A DNA stretch of 64,000 bases from Byssothecium circinans (lineage: Eukaryota > Ascomycota > Dothideomycetes > Pleosporales > Massarinaceae). The stretch covers positions 118,962 to 182,961 of the forward strand of contig ML977041.1 of the NCBI GenBank assembly GCA_010015675.1, written 5' to 3'. The notes under the pieces were generated by a model. That model was not told the origin of the DNA. It did no database searches and worked only from the letters and a program-made list of their open reading frames with translations. Below are positions 12,340 to 25,300 of this stretch, piece after piece (within the stretch, counting starts at the first letter, position 1; each line of letters starts with the position of its first letter). The position numbers and the translations under genes are program-made.

Positions 12340-13229
12340 AGCGGATAGGCAGGCTGCGCGTCACGTCTTGAAAGGTGCAATTGAAGGTAAGATGTTCTAT
12401 TAGGGCGAACTTTGAGGTCGGACTGTAGGAATGAGGGTGGTGTGAGTGCGAGACCGGCGATTTTGAATTGGAAGCTCAGACTTTTTAATGGGGCCTAGTC
12501 GCTCGGGGGAAACGTGGAGAACTTGAGGCAAAGCACGGTCGAAACACCGGTATCAATCGCAAGTGTGAGGCATGGAGAATGAAGCGCGAGACGTCTTGTT
12601 AGTTAGTAGTGGAACGAGTGGAGGCTCCTGTTCTGCCAATGCCGGCGTGGATTTCGCTGCCCTATATTTGTTCTTTTCGCTGGAGGACCACGCAAGGCGT
12701 GACCGTGACCCGTCGCACACCGCCATCCCGCTTATATCCGTGAGGCTGGTCTGGCGTGGGGGACAAGATTAATAAATAGAATGATGAGCGACCGGAATCT
12801 GGGGTCAATCTACCAAGCGTCGCCTTCGCCTTCAATCAGACATGCGCAACAATATTCATGAGGCTCTGCGGTGATGGTCCTTTGCAGCACCTACGACCCT
12901 GGACAGACACATTATTTGCGAACGCCGCGCTATCGGATCGTTCGGTACCTGATATGCAGCTGCAAACCGGCGGGTGTCTGCTATAGGCAAGCCGCGACTA
13001 TAATCGGATGTTCTCGAGGCTCGGGCCTCGCTACCAACCTTGCTCCTGCGTGCAGGTAGGGATTATTCAACGGCTCAAAGTAGAAACATTACCCTGATCA
13101 AGGAAGAAAACATATACTTGTTGGGATGCGCTTTGAAGAGGGCATGGGAAGGAGTCTAGCAATATGATCGAGCCGTCGAGCTTTCCCGTCTAATACACAT
13201 GCTATGGTACACAGATTATATGCATGACT
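12340..13229. other. Spacer between AGC1 and PDX1
   Basis: This is the upstream region of AGC1 and the 3' flank of PDX1. No gene, RNA or notable repeat is seen. Confidence 0.5.
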
Positions 13230-14609
13230 TCACACAACTAGTCGTCCAGGTTCAACTTCAAGCACGCTCTTGACGCGCTCAAGGAAAACGCGTCCTCTTC
13301 GCTCGTCGCCCTTCGGTACTGTGACGCTGAAAACGTTCAGCGAGCCACCGACGTGCTTTGCTCCAACGCTAGATGCCTTGGGCCCAGCAGGCTTCTTGCC
13401 CGCAAGCAGGTCTAGGATATCCGACTTCTTAGCGGCTGTAGCTCTTGGCTTAGTAGGCGTGGGAGTAACACCAGTAACTTGAGGGATGAAGCTGCCACGT
13501 GTGTACCCTCCACCAACCTTATCCAGACCAAGTACTGCATTGAAGAGCTCGTCCGCAGTGGGCTTTGAAAGCTGGGAGCGGGGCAGGTCTTCATTCGCAA
13601 GTTCTGTGGCGCGAGCAACGAAGGTCGAGATGGGGAGGAATACACCAATCGAGTCTTGTACACGCTTCTGACATTCGATGACAGCCTTGAACGAGACGGG
13701 CAGTGCGAGTTCAACAGGTAGCTCTTCAACGACGGGCGGTGTTTCGGGGGCGGCTGCAGGCTTCTTGGGCGTCGCTTCCTTTTTCGCTGCTGGTTTGATG
13801 TTTGATAGATCAAGATGGGACAGCTTCTTCAGTCGCTCCGCCGTCTCAGCAGCATACGACTCTCCAATCTTTCCCACGTACGCCAGCACATCGCCCTTCA
13901 GAAGTCTGCCATTGGGGCCAGTCGCGGGGATCTTGTCTGCCTCTTCCTTTGGTAACCCGTTCTCTTTCAGCAGATGTTGTACGGACGGATACAGCGGGTA
14001 GCTCTGCTTCTGGGCTTTTCCAGCGGTGGCCTTGGAGCCTCCTGATGGGGCCGACCCTGTCTTAGGCATTGGCGTGGACTCCTGCTTGGGTTGCTCCTTC
14101 GGTGCCTCTGTCTTTGGCGCAGGATTGTCCTCTGCGGGGAGCTCGAGCGAATTGATATCGTCCCCGGACTCTGCTGTGACCGCTATCCGAGAGCCGACCT
14201 GGACAGCCTTTGAGCCATCGCCTTGCTGTTCCGGATTAGTGGTTGCTAGTTGAAAATTGACAGCGGGCCACCCACTATGATCTTTGCCAATATGCCATCG
14301 TCCTGTGCCTCTACGTCCATGGAAGCCTTGTCTGTCTCGATCTCAAGGAGAACATCGCCAGCAACGAAGGAATCGCCTTCCTTGACTTTCCAGCTTGCGA
14401 TGTTGCCCTCGGTCATTGTCGGAGAGAGCGCTGGCATGTTGAAGTTTTGAGCAGCCAGCGAGGCTTGCCCAGCGTGGAATGCTATGGCATTGTCAGTCAT
14501 ACTTCCATCTCCGAGCGGTGTTGAGCTTACCTCGACGGGAGCCATGGTTTCGAAGCTGCTGAGTCGCAGCGCGCGCGGACAATCTACATGCCGCGGCAAT
14601 TGACGCCAT
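13230..14609 (-). CDS. PDX1: Pyruvate dehydrogenase complex protein X (E3-binding protein)
   Basis: Three exons (14609-14531, 14481-14276, 14225-13230) join to 426 residues; the introns are 14482-14530 and 14226-14275. The first 30 residues are Arg/Ala/Ser-rich without acidic residues, a mitochondrial targeting sequence. A lipoyl domain follows (NMPALSPTM, lipoyl lysine in ETDKASMD at about residue 78). A disordered linker (Ala/Pro/Lys/Glu) leads to the peripheral-subunit-binding domain at about 170-208 ([28 protein letters not shown]). The C-terminal 200 residues lack the HxxxDG active-site motif of the E2 acetyltransferase, which separates this protein from E2. Its role is to anchor dihydrolipoamide dehydrogenase (E3) to the E2 core in the matrix. 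The donor of intron 2 (GTGGGT) is weaker than the others but restores the lipoyl-domain frame. Confidence 0.92.
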
Positions 14610-14864
14610 GGAGTACCAAATGGCAGAAGGCGATGGTCGAGGGAGGAGGTGGCTGCTGCAGAAAGAAATAGTTGTTGAAGAGGGCGATGCCGCTTGTTGA
14701 GAACGCTCCGATGCCGATGTGGGCCCAAGCGCCTGTTCCCAACTTTTTGATGAGCTTTGAGAGCTTGACGCGACGATCAGCACTCTTCGTCATTGACAAG
14801 GAGCCTTTTCAGGTACGTCTTCTGGAGTTTTGTAGTTCACGCTGACAAGACTGATTGTTGCAGC
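14610..14864. promoter_or_regulatory. Divergent promoter of PDX1 and the TMEM223-like gene
   Basis: Only 255 bp separate the two start codons. On the plus strand a likely 5' UTR intron (14813-14863; AG/GTACGT donor, GCTGAC branch, TTGCAG acceptor) ends one base before the TMEM223-like ATG. Its leader exon must therefore start within or upstream of the PDX1 promoter. On the minus strand an ATG at 14793 opens a 68-codon upstream frame that runs to 14584, past the PDX1 ATG at 14609 and out of frame with it. Confidence 0.65.
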
Positions 14865-15783
14865 ATGGCAGCATTTTCCCGGGGCCTTCGGGGCACTCTA
14901 TTGCAGACCTCATTTCGACTGCCGTCGACACTTCGCACGGCCATACTCTTCCCACGCCCCCAGTTTGCGCCCTCGCAGACATCTGTGCGGTTTTTCTCCT
15001 CCTCAATATGCCGTCGCTTCCCAGTCGCCGCTCGCCGTCCCGCACCCGGCGCACCCTCATATGTGTCCAGCGATCCTGTATTGCGTAGAGTAGTCGCAAC
15101 ACGCGAGCCTGTCCTTTTGTACCGGGAACCAAATCCGCGAAAATATTTGACGCGGACTTACGCGTGGGCTCTCGCTGCTTCGGGGGTTGGATTGTACAGT
15201 TTCTACTTCGCCAGAGTCTATGTTCCGGCAGAGCAACCATTCTTCGTGACGCCACTCTACCTGTTCCTTGGATTTGCCTTCCTCGCTATAGGCATGCACA
15301 TATTCCAAAGACCGGTCCGACGTATCACTACAATCGAGGTCATCCCGGCTACTATGAGTGGGCGCCTCCAATTGCGCTTGCGAGGGCGGAAATACCCCTT
15401 CCTGAAGGAGACGGAGCTTACCACGGATGTGTGGGAGCCCGTCATGACGGAGAAAACAAAACCGTTGGTAGAAGAGATTGTGGAAGCTGAACGCGCTCGA
15501 AGCCAAAGCATCACCGAAGGTCTGGGCTCGCTCGGATATTTATCCATGGTGGTGGAATTCATGGCCCGCTTGTTGGACCAGAGGACGACGTCATTCTTCA
15601 ACAACTTTAAGCATTTTGTTTTTCAGTTTGGGCAGGTGACGGTTGAGGTAGATGGTGTGAAGTGGAAGCTGGACTGCAACGGGTATTTGCTTGAGGACGG
15701 AAAAGGTATGTTGATGCGAGGTGGATGCGGAGTTTGTACTAACGTCATAAACAGCTATTGACCGTATCATCAGTCAGGAGTAG
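14865..15783 (+). CDS. TMEM223-like mitochondrial inner-membrane protein
   Basis: Two exons, 14865-15705 and 15755-15783, separated by a 49-nt intron with a perfect TACTAAC branch site. The protein has about 289 residues. The N-terminus is Arg/Ser-rich and acid-poor, a mitochondrial presequence (about 1-45). Two membrane segments lie near residues 90-110 (YAWALAASGVGLYSFYF) and 120-140 (PLYLFLGFAFLAIGM), followed by a basic matrix-side region and an amphipathic C-terminus. This arrangement fits TMEM223 of the TMEM70/TMEM186/TMEM223 family; the human protein is implicated in cytochrome c oxidase assembly. The ATG at 14865 is preferred over an earlier in-frame ATG at 14793 because it directly follows the 5' UTR intron and begins a good presequence. 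Confidence 0.75.
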
Positions 15784-17176
15784 ATAACCGTGTGGATTAC
15801 TAGTAACATGTGATGAGAGCAGTGGAAATGTGTACCAAACGCTTGTGAGCGCTTGTGAGGAGTGCAAAGGCGTCACTACAAGGGAAGAGATTACAGATCA
15901 GCCCGCTGTAAATATAGAACTGTATGATATGAGAAGCTGTAACCTGGCTTGTGGTGTAGTTGCATTCTATTTACATGACAAACGCGAGTCGATTTCATGG
16001 TCGGAGCGAATGAGATGTTCGAGTAAAACGTGGGTGTACCCGCACCAAGCAGGCGCCACTCCATCTGCAACACCACGCGGCTTAGTCATAAGCCATCCAA
16101 ACTTTTGAATCCAGGACCAGCGCACAGCATGTTCACACCGCACAGCGGAACCAGATAGCTCCAGCCCAGGTCGAACTAGACAGTAATAAAGATGGTTGCT
16201 GCCACAGCACGTAGGCCTTTGCCAGCGCCCTGGACAGCTTCAACTTGACACAGACCAGAGTATATACTGCATTGGACGACTCAGGAAAGAATCATTACAA
16301 AAGGCTGAGAGAGCGATGGCTGTTCATAGGCATGATGCACTATCATGGGGTTGCGTTGGGACGCAAGGCTGGAATGCTGGCTGGGTGCAGGTTTCGGCAG
16401 CACGCACGTGCTTCCCCACACTCCAGGCACGCTTGAGAGATCTCGACAGCGATGACAAGCTTTTGGCATCTGTACCTGCAGCGCTCAGGCCGGGGGCACA
16501 GGACGAGAAGACTGAAAAACGAAGCCGTGAATAAGTCGTCCAGATGCGGCGCAAGACTCCCGAAAAAGCTCCGATTTGGACGCGCTGAATTAGGCGACAC
16601 GTTTTCCGGGCTCGCAAAGTCCATTCATCTGCAGAGGGAGTGAGAAATACCGTGTTTTGCTGTTGCGTTGCTGAAGTGGTTGCTGAAAATCTGCTGTGAC
16701 GCGGACAGGGCGCAAGTTTTGGTCCAGGGTGCGCACGCCGCACGTGACGCTCGATGCACGCTGTTAGCAGCGGACCTCTCCTCGCATCTTCTCCCCCACC
16801 CACCGAAACAACGCGACGGCACTGCTCGCCATTCTTGCGATCCTTCCATCTCATTCATTCTCCGTGTGTGCGAAATTCGCCGTGTCGCCCTGCATCCGAC
16901 TGCAGCCCGTTGTTGCGCGTCACCAAGAGTAGCGCCCGCGACGAGAAACTGAACAAGCCCGGCCAGGCAGCGATAGAAGCCCATCGACGGCCTCTTCCCG
17001 AATTGCACATCGCACACGCAGGAGGCACATAGCCTGCTGCAGATGCCCCTCGCATTTTGAGCAAACTGTAGCGCGCGGTGTATGTTTGCCCTCACCCTCC
17101 GTTTGCTTGCTGCACCTCCACTCACGCTCACTCTCGCGCCGCTAGTTCTCCACGCTGCTTGCCCGCTCTCTTCCCC
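15784..17176. other. Spacer upstream of the bromodomain ATPase gene
   Basis: This is the 3' flank of the TMEM223-like gene and the promoter and leader of the gene starting at 17177. Open frames on both strands lack recognisable content. The last 300 bases are CT-rich leader-like sequence. Confidence 0.5.
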
Positions 17177-18045
17177 ATGTCGAATCGCAACAAGAGGAAG
17201 CTGGAATACTTTGACCCCAACGCGTCCGACCCCGAAGACCTCGATTACGACGCTACTGCCACCCGCCCGTCTCCTCAGCGCCGCCGCAAGCGACACACAT
17301 CCTCCGCGAAGAGGAAAGGCCCAAAGCGCCAGCGCCGCGGTGGATACAGCGGCTCCGAGGTCGACGACGACGACGAGATCCAAGACGACGACTCCTTCAC
17401 CGACCGCTCCTCCTCCGAAGAGGTTGAGGTGAACCCCAGCACCGGCCGAGGCGTGCGCCGCGTGACGAAAAAGGCCATCAAGTACGAGGAGAGCGAAGAG
17501 GACGAAATTCAGGACACCGAGTCGGAAGACGGGCTCGCCAGTCCCGCGCCTCGTCGCATCAAAGCCAAGCAGAGCATTGAGAAGCCCTCGCTCGTCGTCA
17601 AGCTATCTGTCAAGCCCAAGCATCTTGCGAAGCTCAACAACCCAGAAGACGAAGACATGCCGCCTACTAGGCATCTTCGCACCCGCCAGGGCAGTAAGAC
17701 TGTCACTCGCGGCAAGACACCCGAAGTCGCCGGTACTCGTCGCAGCAACCGCCTGTCGCACGATCAGGAAGAGCCGATAATCGCCCTCTCCGACTCCGGT
17801 AGAAACGTCCAAGTCATCCGAGCAGGCACCCGTAGCCCATCGCCCGCAGTCGCTCCACGCGCGACTAGAGGTGGAAAAGGCGTCCGAGTTCCAGAGCATA
17901 GTGCCATCATGGAGGCCTCACAAGAAGATTCCGGCCCCCGCAACGCCAGCGCTGGCCCTTTGGATGCGCTTCTGGGAGAAGTAGATGAACCTCAGGTGCA
18001 AGCCAGCCATGAGCCCTCGCCAGATGCGGATGGGGATGGGGATGC

Positions 18046-18078
<33 letters not shown>

Positions 18079-21000
18079 AGCCGAAGCCGAAGATGACGGT
18101 GACGGTGACGCAATGACCGGCGTCATCCAAGAATCCCAGCAAGAGGCTGCAGATGATGAATCCGAGGAAGATGGCCCAGTAGCCCGAGGCGGTAGAAAAC
18201 TTCGCGTACGTAGCTATCCCAGAGCCTATGAACTACAGCTAACAATCCTAGACTACTAGGGCGAGATCATCGACGAAGCGCAAGCGAGGCGCTGACGAGA
18301 GCAGTGATTTTGAGCCCGCTGGAGACGATGAGAAGGACGACGACCTATCCGAGTCAGAGCCGGAGAAGAAGCGACGTGCTACTTCGGACGACAGTGGCTC
18401 CGGCTCTGGTCGACGGTCACAACGCCTTCGCAAGAAAGGGCGAAACACCAGGAGCAGACGTAACTCAGACTCATCAGATGGACACCATGGTTTAGATCCC
18501 GATGAGCTCGCTGAGGAGGCCCATGAACTCCAGTCGACCAGGAAGCGCAAGCCGAGGGCCTTGGATGCAGATCTTGTGTACGATGGTCAGCCAGCTCGGC
18601 GTCCACGTGGCAACCAGCCCGACTATCGCCTACTGCGCCCAGAGGAGAACCACATGTATGAGGAAGACGAAGCGTCTGCTCCCCTTGGAGGGCGATCACG
18701 ACCTAGAGGTGGACGTTCGACGTATCGCAGCCTCTTCAGCAACCAGGGTCCTTTTGGAGGTGGTACTGAAGCCGGCGCGACTCTAGGTGCCCAAGATTCC
18801 GACAGCAGCGATGACGAAGTCCAGAAGATGCCAAAACCTCTCGGCGGCCTCACAGGCATGACACCGACCACGGCGACGGCACCAGGCTTTCCCCTGCCTC
18901 AAACCCACAATGCCGATCCTCAGCAAGCCGGTGGAGCAGGGAGCGGCCCTGCCAACTTGGGCAAAGTGACGGATAAGAAGGCACTTGCGGATGCTGACCC
19001 ACTCGGGGTAGACACGAATGTCACTTTCGACGGTGTTGGAGGACTGGATGATCACATCAACAAGCTGAAGGAAATGGTCATGCTGCCTCTGCTATACCCC
19101 GAAGTCTTTCAGCGGTTCAGCATTACACCCCCACGAGGCGTCCTCTTCCACGGTCCCCCAGGTACTGGTAAGACACTGCTCGCTCGTGCCCTAGCCTCCA
19201 GCGTCAGCAACCATGGACAAAAGGTTACCTTCTACATGCGCAAGGGTGCAGATGCCCTTAGCAAGTGGGTTGGTGAAGCTGAGCGACAGCTTCGTCTCCT
19301 CTTCGAAGAGGCTCGGAAGAATCAGCCGAGTATCATCTTCTTTGACGAAATTGATGGTCTTGCGCCAGTCCGCTCCAGCAAACAGGAGCAAATTCACGCG
19401 TCCATTGTAGCCACTCTCTTGGCTCTCATGGATGGAATGGATGGTCGCGGTCAGGTCATCGTTATTGGCGCCACCAACCGTCCGGACTCTGTTGATCCCG
19501 CACTGCGACGACCAGGACGCTTCGATCGCGAATTCTACTTCCCTTTGCCAGATGTAGCTGGTCGACGAGCCATCTTGGACATACACACCAAGAAATGGGA
19601 ACCTCCCCTCAAGGACGACATGAAAGATCAACTTGCTGAGTTGACAAAAGGATACGGCGGTGCGGACCTCCGAGCGTTGTGCACCGAAGCCGCCCTCAAT
19701 GCCGTGCAGGGAACATTCCCTCAGATCTACACCTCCGAGAAGAAGCTCCTCATTAAGCCAGCCGATATCAAAATACTCGCGAAGGACTTTATGATCTCTG
19801 TCAGTAAGATGACGCCTTCATCTCAGCGAACGGTGACCGCAAGCGCCGCGCCACTTGCAAAGAATATCGAGCCTTTACTGCGAGAGCCGCTGCAGAAGGT
19901 TCTTGCCCGTATCAACGAGCTCATCCCCCGTCGAAAGACACTTACAGCTCTTGAAGAAGCTCAGTATGATGACCGCGACGACGAAAAAGGATTCGAGCGC
20001 GAAGCGACGATGCGTAACTTTGAAAGCAGCAGAATTTTCCGCCCGCGACTACTGATCAGCGGCTTACCGGGCATGGGCCAGCAGTATCTTGGCGCGGCGT
20101 TGCTCAGCAAGATCGAAGGTCTCCACGTTCAATCATTCGACCTCCCGACTATTCTCGAGGATTCCACACGATCGCCGGAGGCTGCCGTCACTCAGCTTTT
20201 CACAGAGGTTAGGCGACACAAGCCCAGTGTCATTTACATTCCCCATGTCAACACGTGGTATGAGACGCTCCCTGAACAGGCTATCAAAACTTTCAAACTC
20301 CTTCTACGGAGCATTGGCGCCAATGAGCCGATCCTGCTACTCGGCCTCATGGAGCTAGAAGACGAAAACGACAAGCCAGATCCACAGATGATGGCTGACT
20401 TGTTCTCATTCTCGAGAGAGAACAAGTTCAACCTCGAGCGGCCTACCAAAGATGGTCGTGATGAGTTCTTCACCAGCATCTCGCAGTACATTCGCATGTC
20501 ACCAGCAGACTTTCCGGATCCTGATAACCGAAAGAAGCGCATACTTCCGGAGCTCGAACCTGCTCCGGTGGAGGTACCGATTGTTGACCCCAAATTGCTT
20601 GCGGCGCAAGAAAAAGCCCAGAAGAAGCAAGACCGCATGACTCTCAACAAACTAAAGATTACCATACAGCCGATCATGGATCAGTTGAAGAAGTATCGGA
20701 AGTTCTTCAAAGGCATCATAGACGAGAGCTCGTACGCTTACCTTCTCGACGAAGACGATCCCAACCATATCACCACCGATCTTTCCCCTGAAGAATTGCT
20801 CGCGTATGCCGCTGTGCGACCCTACGAACGCGGCAAGGATACACGCGGTGTTGATGTCTTGGTAGAAACGGCGACCGGCAAAAAATACTACAACCTTGAT
20901 CTTGGGGTGATTGAAAAGCGTCTTTCCAATGGGTACTATAAGCGTCCTCAAGATTACCTCTTCGACATTAAAACTCTAGCCAAAGATGCTAGGACCAAGG

Positions 21001-22361
21001 GTGAAGAGGATCGCACTCTGAGAGCCAACGAACTGCAGACAAATGTCGAAGTTGACATTGAGCATATCTGCATCCAGAATCCTGCGTTGGTATCAGAGTG
21101 TGAAGCTGTCTATCATCGGGAGCTTCAGCGGGAGCGAAAAGCTAGAGAGAAGCGAGATAGGGAGATTGCCGCTGGTAAAGAAGTCGCGTCGGAAGTGGCG
21201 AAAGTGCCTCCTCAGCAATCAGCTGGTACCACGGAGACATCAGGACCAATTATGCTAGGCGAGCCAGTTCCCGGACGTGCAGCTGTGCCCCCATACACGC
21301 CAGCCCGACCCTTTGCTCCTCCTGGTCCGATGACGAACGGCACAAGTACAGACGATGCTGGTCAGGCATCGCATCAGAATGGGTCCACTGTACCCTCACG
21401 AACGGACGAAGACGCTCACATGACAGACAGTCAGGATGTCAACGCAAACACGCAAAGCGACTTGCAGACACCGAGCAGGATTGGCACACAGACTCAAAAG
21501 TCTCAAATGTCTGCGCGCACGTTCATGGCGCCCAACTCGAACCCCCACGAATACCAGAACAGTGCTTCAACAACGACCAATACCTCTGGACACAAGACGG
21601 ATCGATCATCTGGGAATCGATTCAACACGCAAAGCACCAATGGCGTCGCTCCCGCTGGCTTACCCGAGCTATCAGACATGATCCCCCAGGCGAGCGGGTC
21701 GCAGCTTCCTGACACCCAAGGTTTGTCGAGTTCGTATTATCTTCATTCTTCCCGCAAAAAGTTCTCCACTGACTTGTGGCCATTTCTAGAAGTGCACTAC
21801 ATTAGTAGTCAGCCGTCCAATTCGCAACCTTCACAAGCGTCGCAGTCATCGCAGCATAACACCATGCCCGCACCGCCGCCGCCACCGCCACGACACACAG
21901 CGAATCTCAATGAGATCCTCAACGACGATGACGCGTCGAAGCCGCAGCTTGTTATCGACGAAAACCAGCTGACGGATTTCCACAATAACATTGTACAAAA
22001 GTCATCAGGCTGCTCTCTCGAACAACTCGAGCAGATAAACGCCCAGCTCATGTCTACACTCTGGGAGAACCGCGCCGAGTGGAACCGTACCGCCGTGCTA
22101 CACAGAGTCAGCGATGCTTTCAACGACAAGATCAAAGATATCGAGGAGACGCAGCTACTCCTGAGGTTGAGCCAAGGTAGCCCACGTGGTGGCTATGAGA
22201 ACTTGCATGGACAAGATAGGAGCCAGATCTCTCGCTACGGATATACCGAACAACCCCGCTATGTCGAATCGCAGATGCCGGAGAGGTATGAGAGTCAAAT
22301 TGCCACACAGTTCGGCGAGTCGAGTCGACCGTCCCAGGGCAAATTCCCGACGCAATATTAA
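17177..22361 (+). CDS. Bromodomain AAA ATPase (Yta7/Abo1/ATAD2 type)
   Basis: Exons 17177-18205, 18252-21720 and 21790-22361 join to 1689 residues. The N-terminal 500 residues are disordered, with alternating basic and acidic tracts including an Asp-Ala repeat (encoded near 18025-18075). The first AAA module has Walker A (GPPGTGKT, about residue 643) and Walker B (IIFFDEIDG, about 704). The second (about 940-1080) has a degenerate Walker A (GLPGMGQQ) and no DE box. A divergent bromodomain follows (about 1155-1300), then a low-complexity linker and a C-terminal helical region. This is the architecture of Yta7 and ATAD2, nuclear hexameric ATPases that act on histone H3-H4 and nucleosome density. 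The second intron (21721-21789, GTTTGT donor, CACTGAC branch) is 69 nt long and has no stop, so the unspliced frame is also open. The start follows a CT-rich leader; an earlier in-frame ATG at 17078 gives a poor extension. Confidence 0.92.
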
Positions 22362-25300
22362 CGAGCGGCTGGACGAATTGTAACGACGACACCCTTTGTT
22401 TTCTCCCGAAGTATAAAGTATTGGCCTCATGCATTGGAGGCTTCTTTGCGCATGCACATTGTACGATTCCCCCTTGAACACATCCATCCCGTGGGCGAAT
22501 TTTCCTTCTCTCTGTTTTCCCATTGCGGGCGTTGCATGGACGGACGGGCTGGCATCAGCATTTCGTTGCACGACAATTTTCCTTTTTCTCTCCTCTCTGC
22601 GTAACCTTTGTACAATGAGCCACACACGCACATCATGGAAGGCGATCTGCAAAATATCGGGTTGGACGCTTAGTAGGAGCCAAGGACATCTGGTGGCGAG
22701 GATTTTTGGGTTCTTCGGTGCACGGATGGGACTGGGGGACCCTTTGTTTTCTTTTCTTTTGTAGAGTTGTGGGGCTCGTCAGCGAGAGCTTGATTGAGCT
22801 GAGCTGAGCGATGGGGGTGGATTAGAGTATAGAAAGAGTCGATGGCGAATACCCAGGTACCGGTTTCTTGTATGTTTGGTATCTTGTGCACGTGTCGTGT
22901 GGTGTAGTCTGTGATGCACATGTGTATTGTATCGTGACATCACGAAGCTGAGGGTTTCCTTTAACTTGCTTATTGAATAAACTCGACACCGCTCTCGGCA
23001 CAATGCCAGGTCTAGACGTTGAGGCGTTGAGGCGTTGAGTGCCGGGTACCGGTCACCGATCAACTCACCCGACTCATCTTCACCACGTGGCTTCTCAGAT
23101 ATCTGACGGGCTCCAGTCTGCTCTGGGCTGAAGGAAACATGTCGGACCTACCTGCCGTACTTGCCAGCTTCACAGCTTATGTCAGATGTCAGATGCTTCC
23201 CCTTCAGCCCGCATGCGGCTTATCCCCCTCTCTCTCCGTGTGTGTGTGTGTGTGTGTGTGTCTTTCATTGCGACTCGGGATCTTCGTGTGGATGGATAAG
23301 CACCATTGTCATCATGTCATCGCGGACCGTTCCTTCGCCTTATTGATGCCGAAGGCAGATGCTAAGCACTATCGGTTTTGTGCTACGTAATCATCATCAT
23401 CATCGTTGTTGTCTTAGTCTAGTATGTTAGTGTGTTCTTAGAATAGATGTGGGCGTGTTGGAATCTCCGGTGGAGCTTGGATGAGAATCGAGACCAGGGA
23501 AGTGAGTGAGCTTTTTTTGTTGCTGGGTTATACGTAGGGGTCGGGGGTCGGGGCTGGGTACCGCGGGTTTGGTAGCAAGGTGGGACCATGGGAAGTGTCG
23601 GGGAGAAAGGTGGGTTGTGGGTTGAGATGGGCTTTTGGAGGCTTGGGTGTGGTTGTGGGGTGGGTGGTGTTGTTTATAGGGGGGGGGGATTTAATTCCGA
23701 GTACGGAGTACATGTGGATGAGTTCCAGCGACCTTTAAGGAAGTGGTGGTAGTTAGTTGGCTAATTTCCCGTGTTGAGTACATGTCGAGTGATATACATG
23801 TGCGTATGGCATACCCTTCACCTTGCATAGTGAATTAGTATGTTCGAAGCCAAAGTAGCTATTGTTTACTGCGCTCTCAGTCTTCTCGTCCCATGGACGA
23901 TAGCTGGGATGGTGCTTTGGTAAAGCACCAACCTCGTAACGATAAGATCATTACTTAAGCTACTTATCGTGATATTCTTGAAATAGCCCAGAGAATACCT
24001 CAAGGTAGGCTTCTTCCAAGGCCCTTGAGCCGGGAAGGTACATGATGTTTTAAGAGCCGACGGATGTAAACACCCCAATTAAGCTCCAGCCTCGCGCTCA
24101 AGGGCAAGTTGGATAGGTGTCTTCTCGCTTCTCCCAGTCGTGCGGTATAGATATCGCCATGCACGAAATGGGTAATGTTTTCCTACCTGCCTGGGGTACA
24201 ACTTCATGCGTAGGCCCTAGGGTACTGTCGATGTGAAATAAGCACTGGTCGCGTGTGAGAATAAGCTCATTCCCCTTTTACGATTTATCTATGCGGGTGA
24301 ATGAATCGGGGGGGCTGTCGTATTCGGCGTGCATGGGCCGGTTTGGTGTTACGAGCTGACAGGTTGGCTGTTGGTTCATGGGATCAGGCGTTGTAAGTGG
24401 ACGAGAAGTAGCATGGTGTTCCGTGCGTCGATAAGAATGAAGAAGAAAAGAGTGGATGCGTGGAAAAACATCATCCCGAGAAACTATCGTTCATGTTACG
24501 CTGCATGTTGAGATCAGAAACAAAACACGATGACTGGAAGAAAGCGAATGCCGAAATCCTTCCACCCCACTACTGATTCCCGCAGGTACGAAACTGTTTT
24601 CCTAACCTGGCTCCCGGCAATCGAGGCTCCGCATCCTCTTAAGCTGCTGCCTTTCTGTTGGAAACAGCAAGGGGCATGCTAAGGTCTCTCCGCACCTGCG
24701 CGTATTTCGGGGTTCGCTACATAATGGCTTGCGCCATGGCTTGCCAGAAACGTTGAGGCGTTAACGAAGAAGAACGTAGAGACTCGAAGCCACATCTAAT
24801 AATGCAGAGTGTGTTCCTTTGAAGCGGAGGTTCTAGGCGTGACGACGATGGGAGAGTGGAGATGGAGGAGATGGAAGGGGTAGGGGTATAGGGCCGACAC
24901 GGTAGCATACCGCTTGCTACCCCTTACATATATGATATGTATGGTGTACCTGACACCTACTTCCTTGTAGGTAGGCAATGAACACGTCCGCGGAACCTGT
25001 CATAAGGATAGTTTGGTACCTGTTTTAGGCTTGGTTGAGTTGATTTGAGTCATCGGCGAAACGAGGACCCCATGTCCGTAATCCGTTATTTATTGTCATC
25101 CAAGTTGTCAATCCCCATCTTTCCTTCTCCACGATCACTATCGCTACCACGCTGCCGTCACTGGAGAGCCGGCGAGTGCACAGTGCTTCGCATTACCTCC
25201 GCTGTTATCTATAGCAAACAAGACTCGTTTTCCCGTCATAATGGGACTCGCTCAATTCCTTCCCGCACCTTGGACGTCCGGTAATTATTCTCTGTATCGC

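Noticed and set aside
16625..16952. Small plus-strand frames in the spacer before 17177 as independent genes
   Set aside because: They lack motifs, conserved start context or splice structure and are in leader-like CT-rich sequence.
16324..17383. Long minus-strand open frames (176 and 252 codons) upstream of and overlapping the bromodomain ATPase start
   Set aside because: They overlap the leader and first coding bases of a well-supported plus-strand gene, and their Ala/Arg/Val composition matches antisense shadows of GC-rich DNA.
22429..22764. 111-codon open frame after the bromodomain ATPase
   Set aside because: Its position directly behind the stop codon and its hydrophobic but motif-free content fit a 3' untranslated region.
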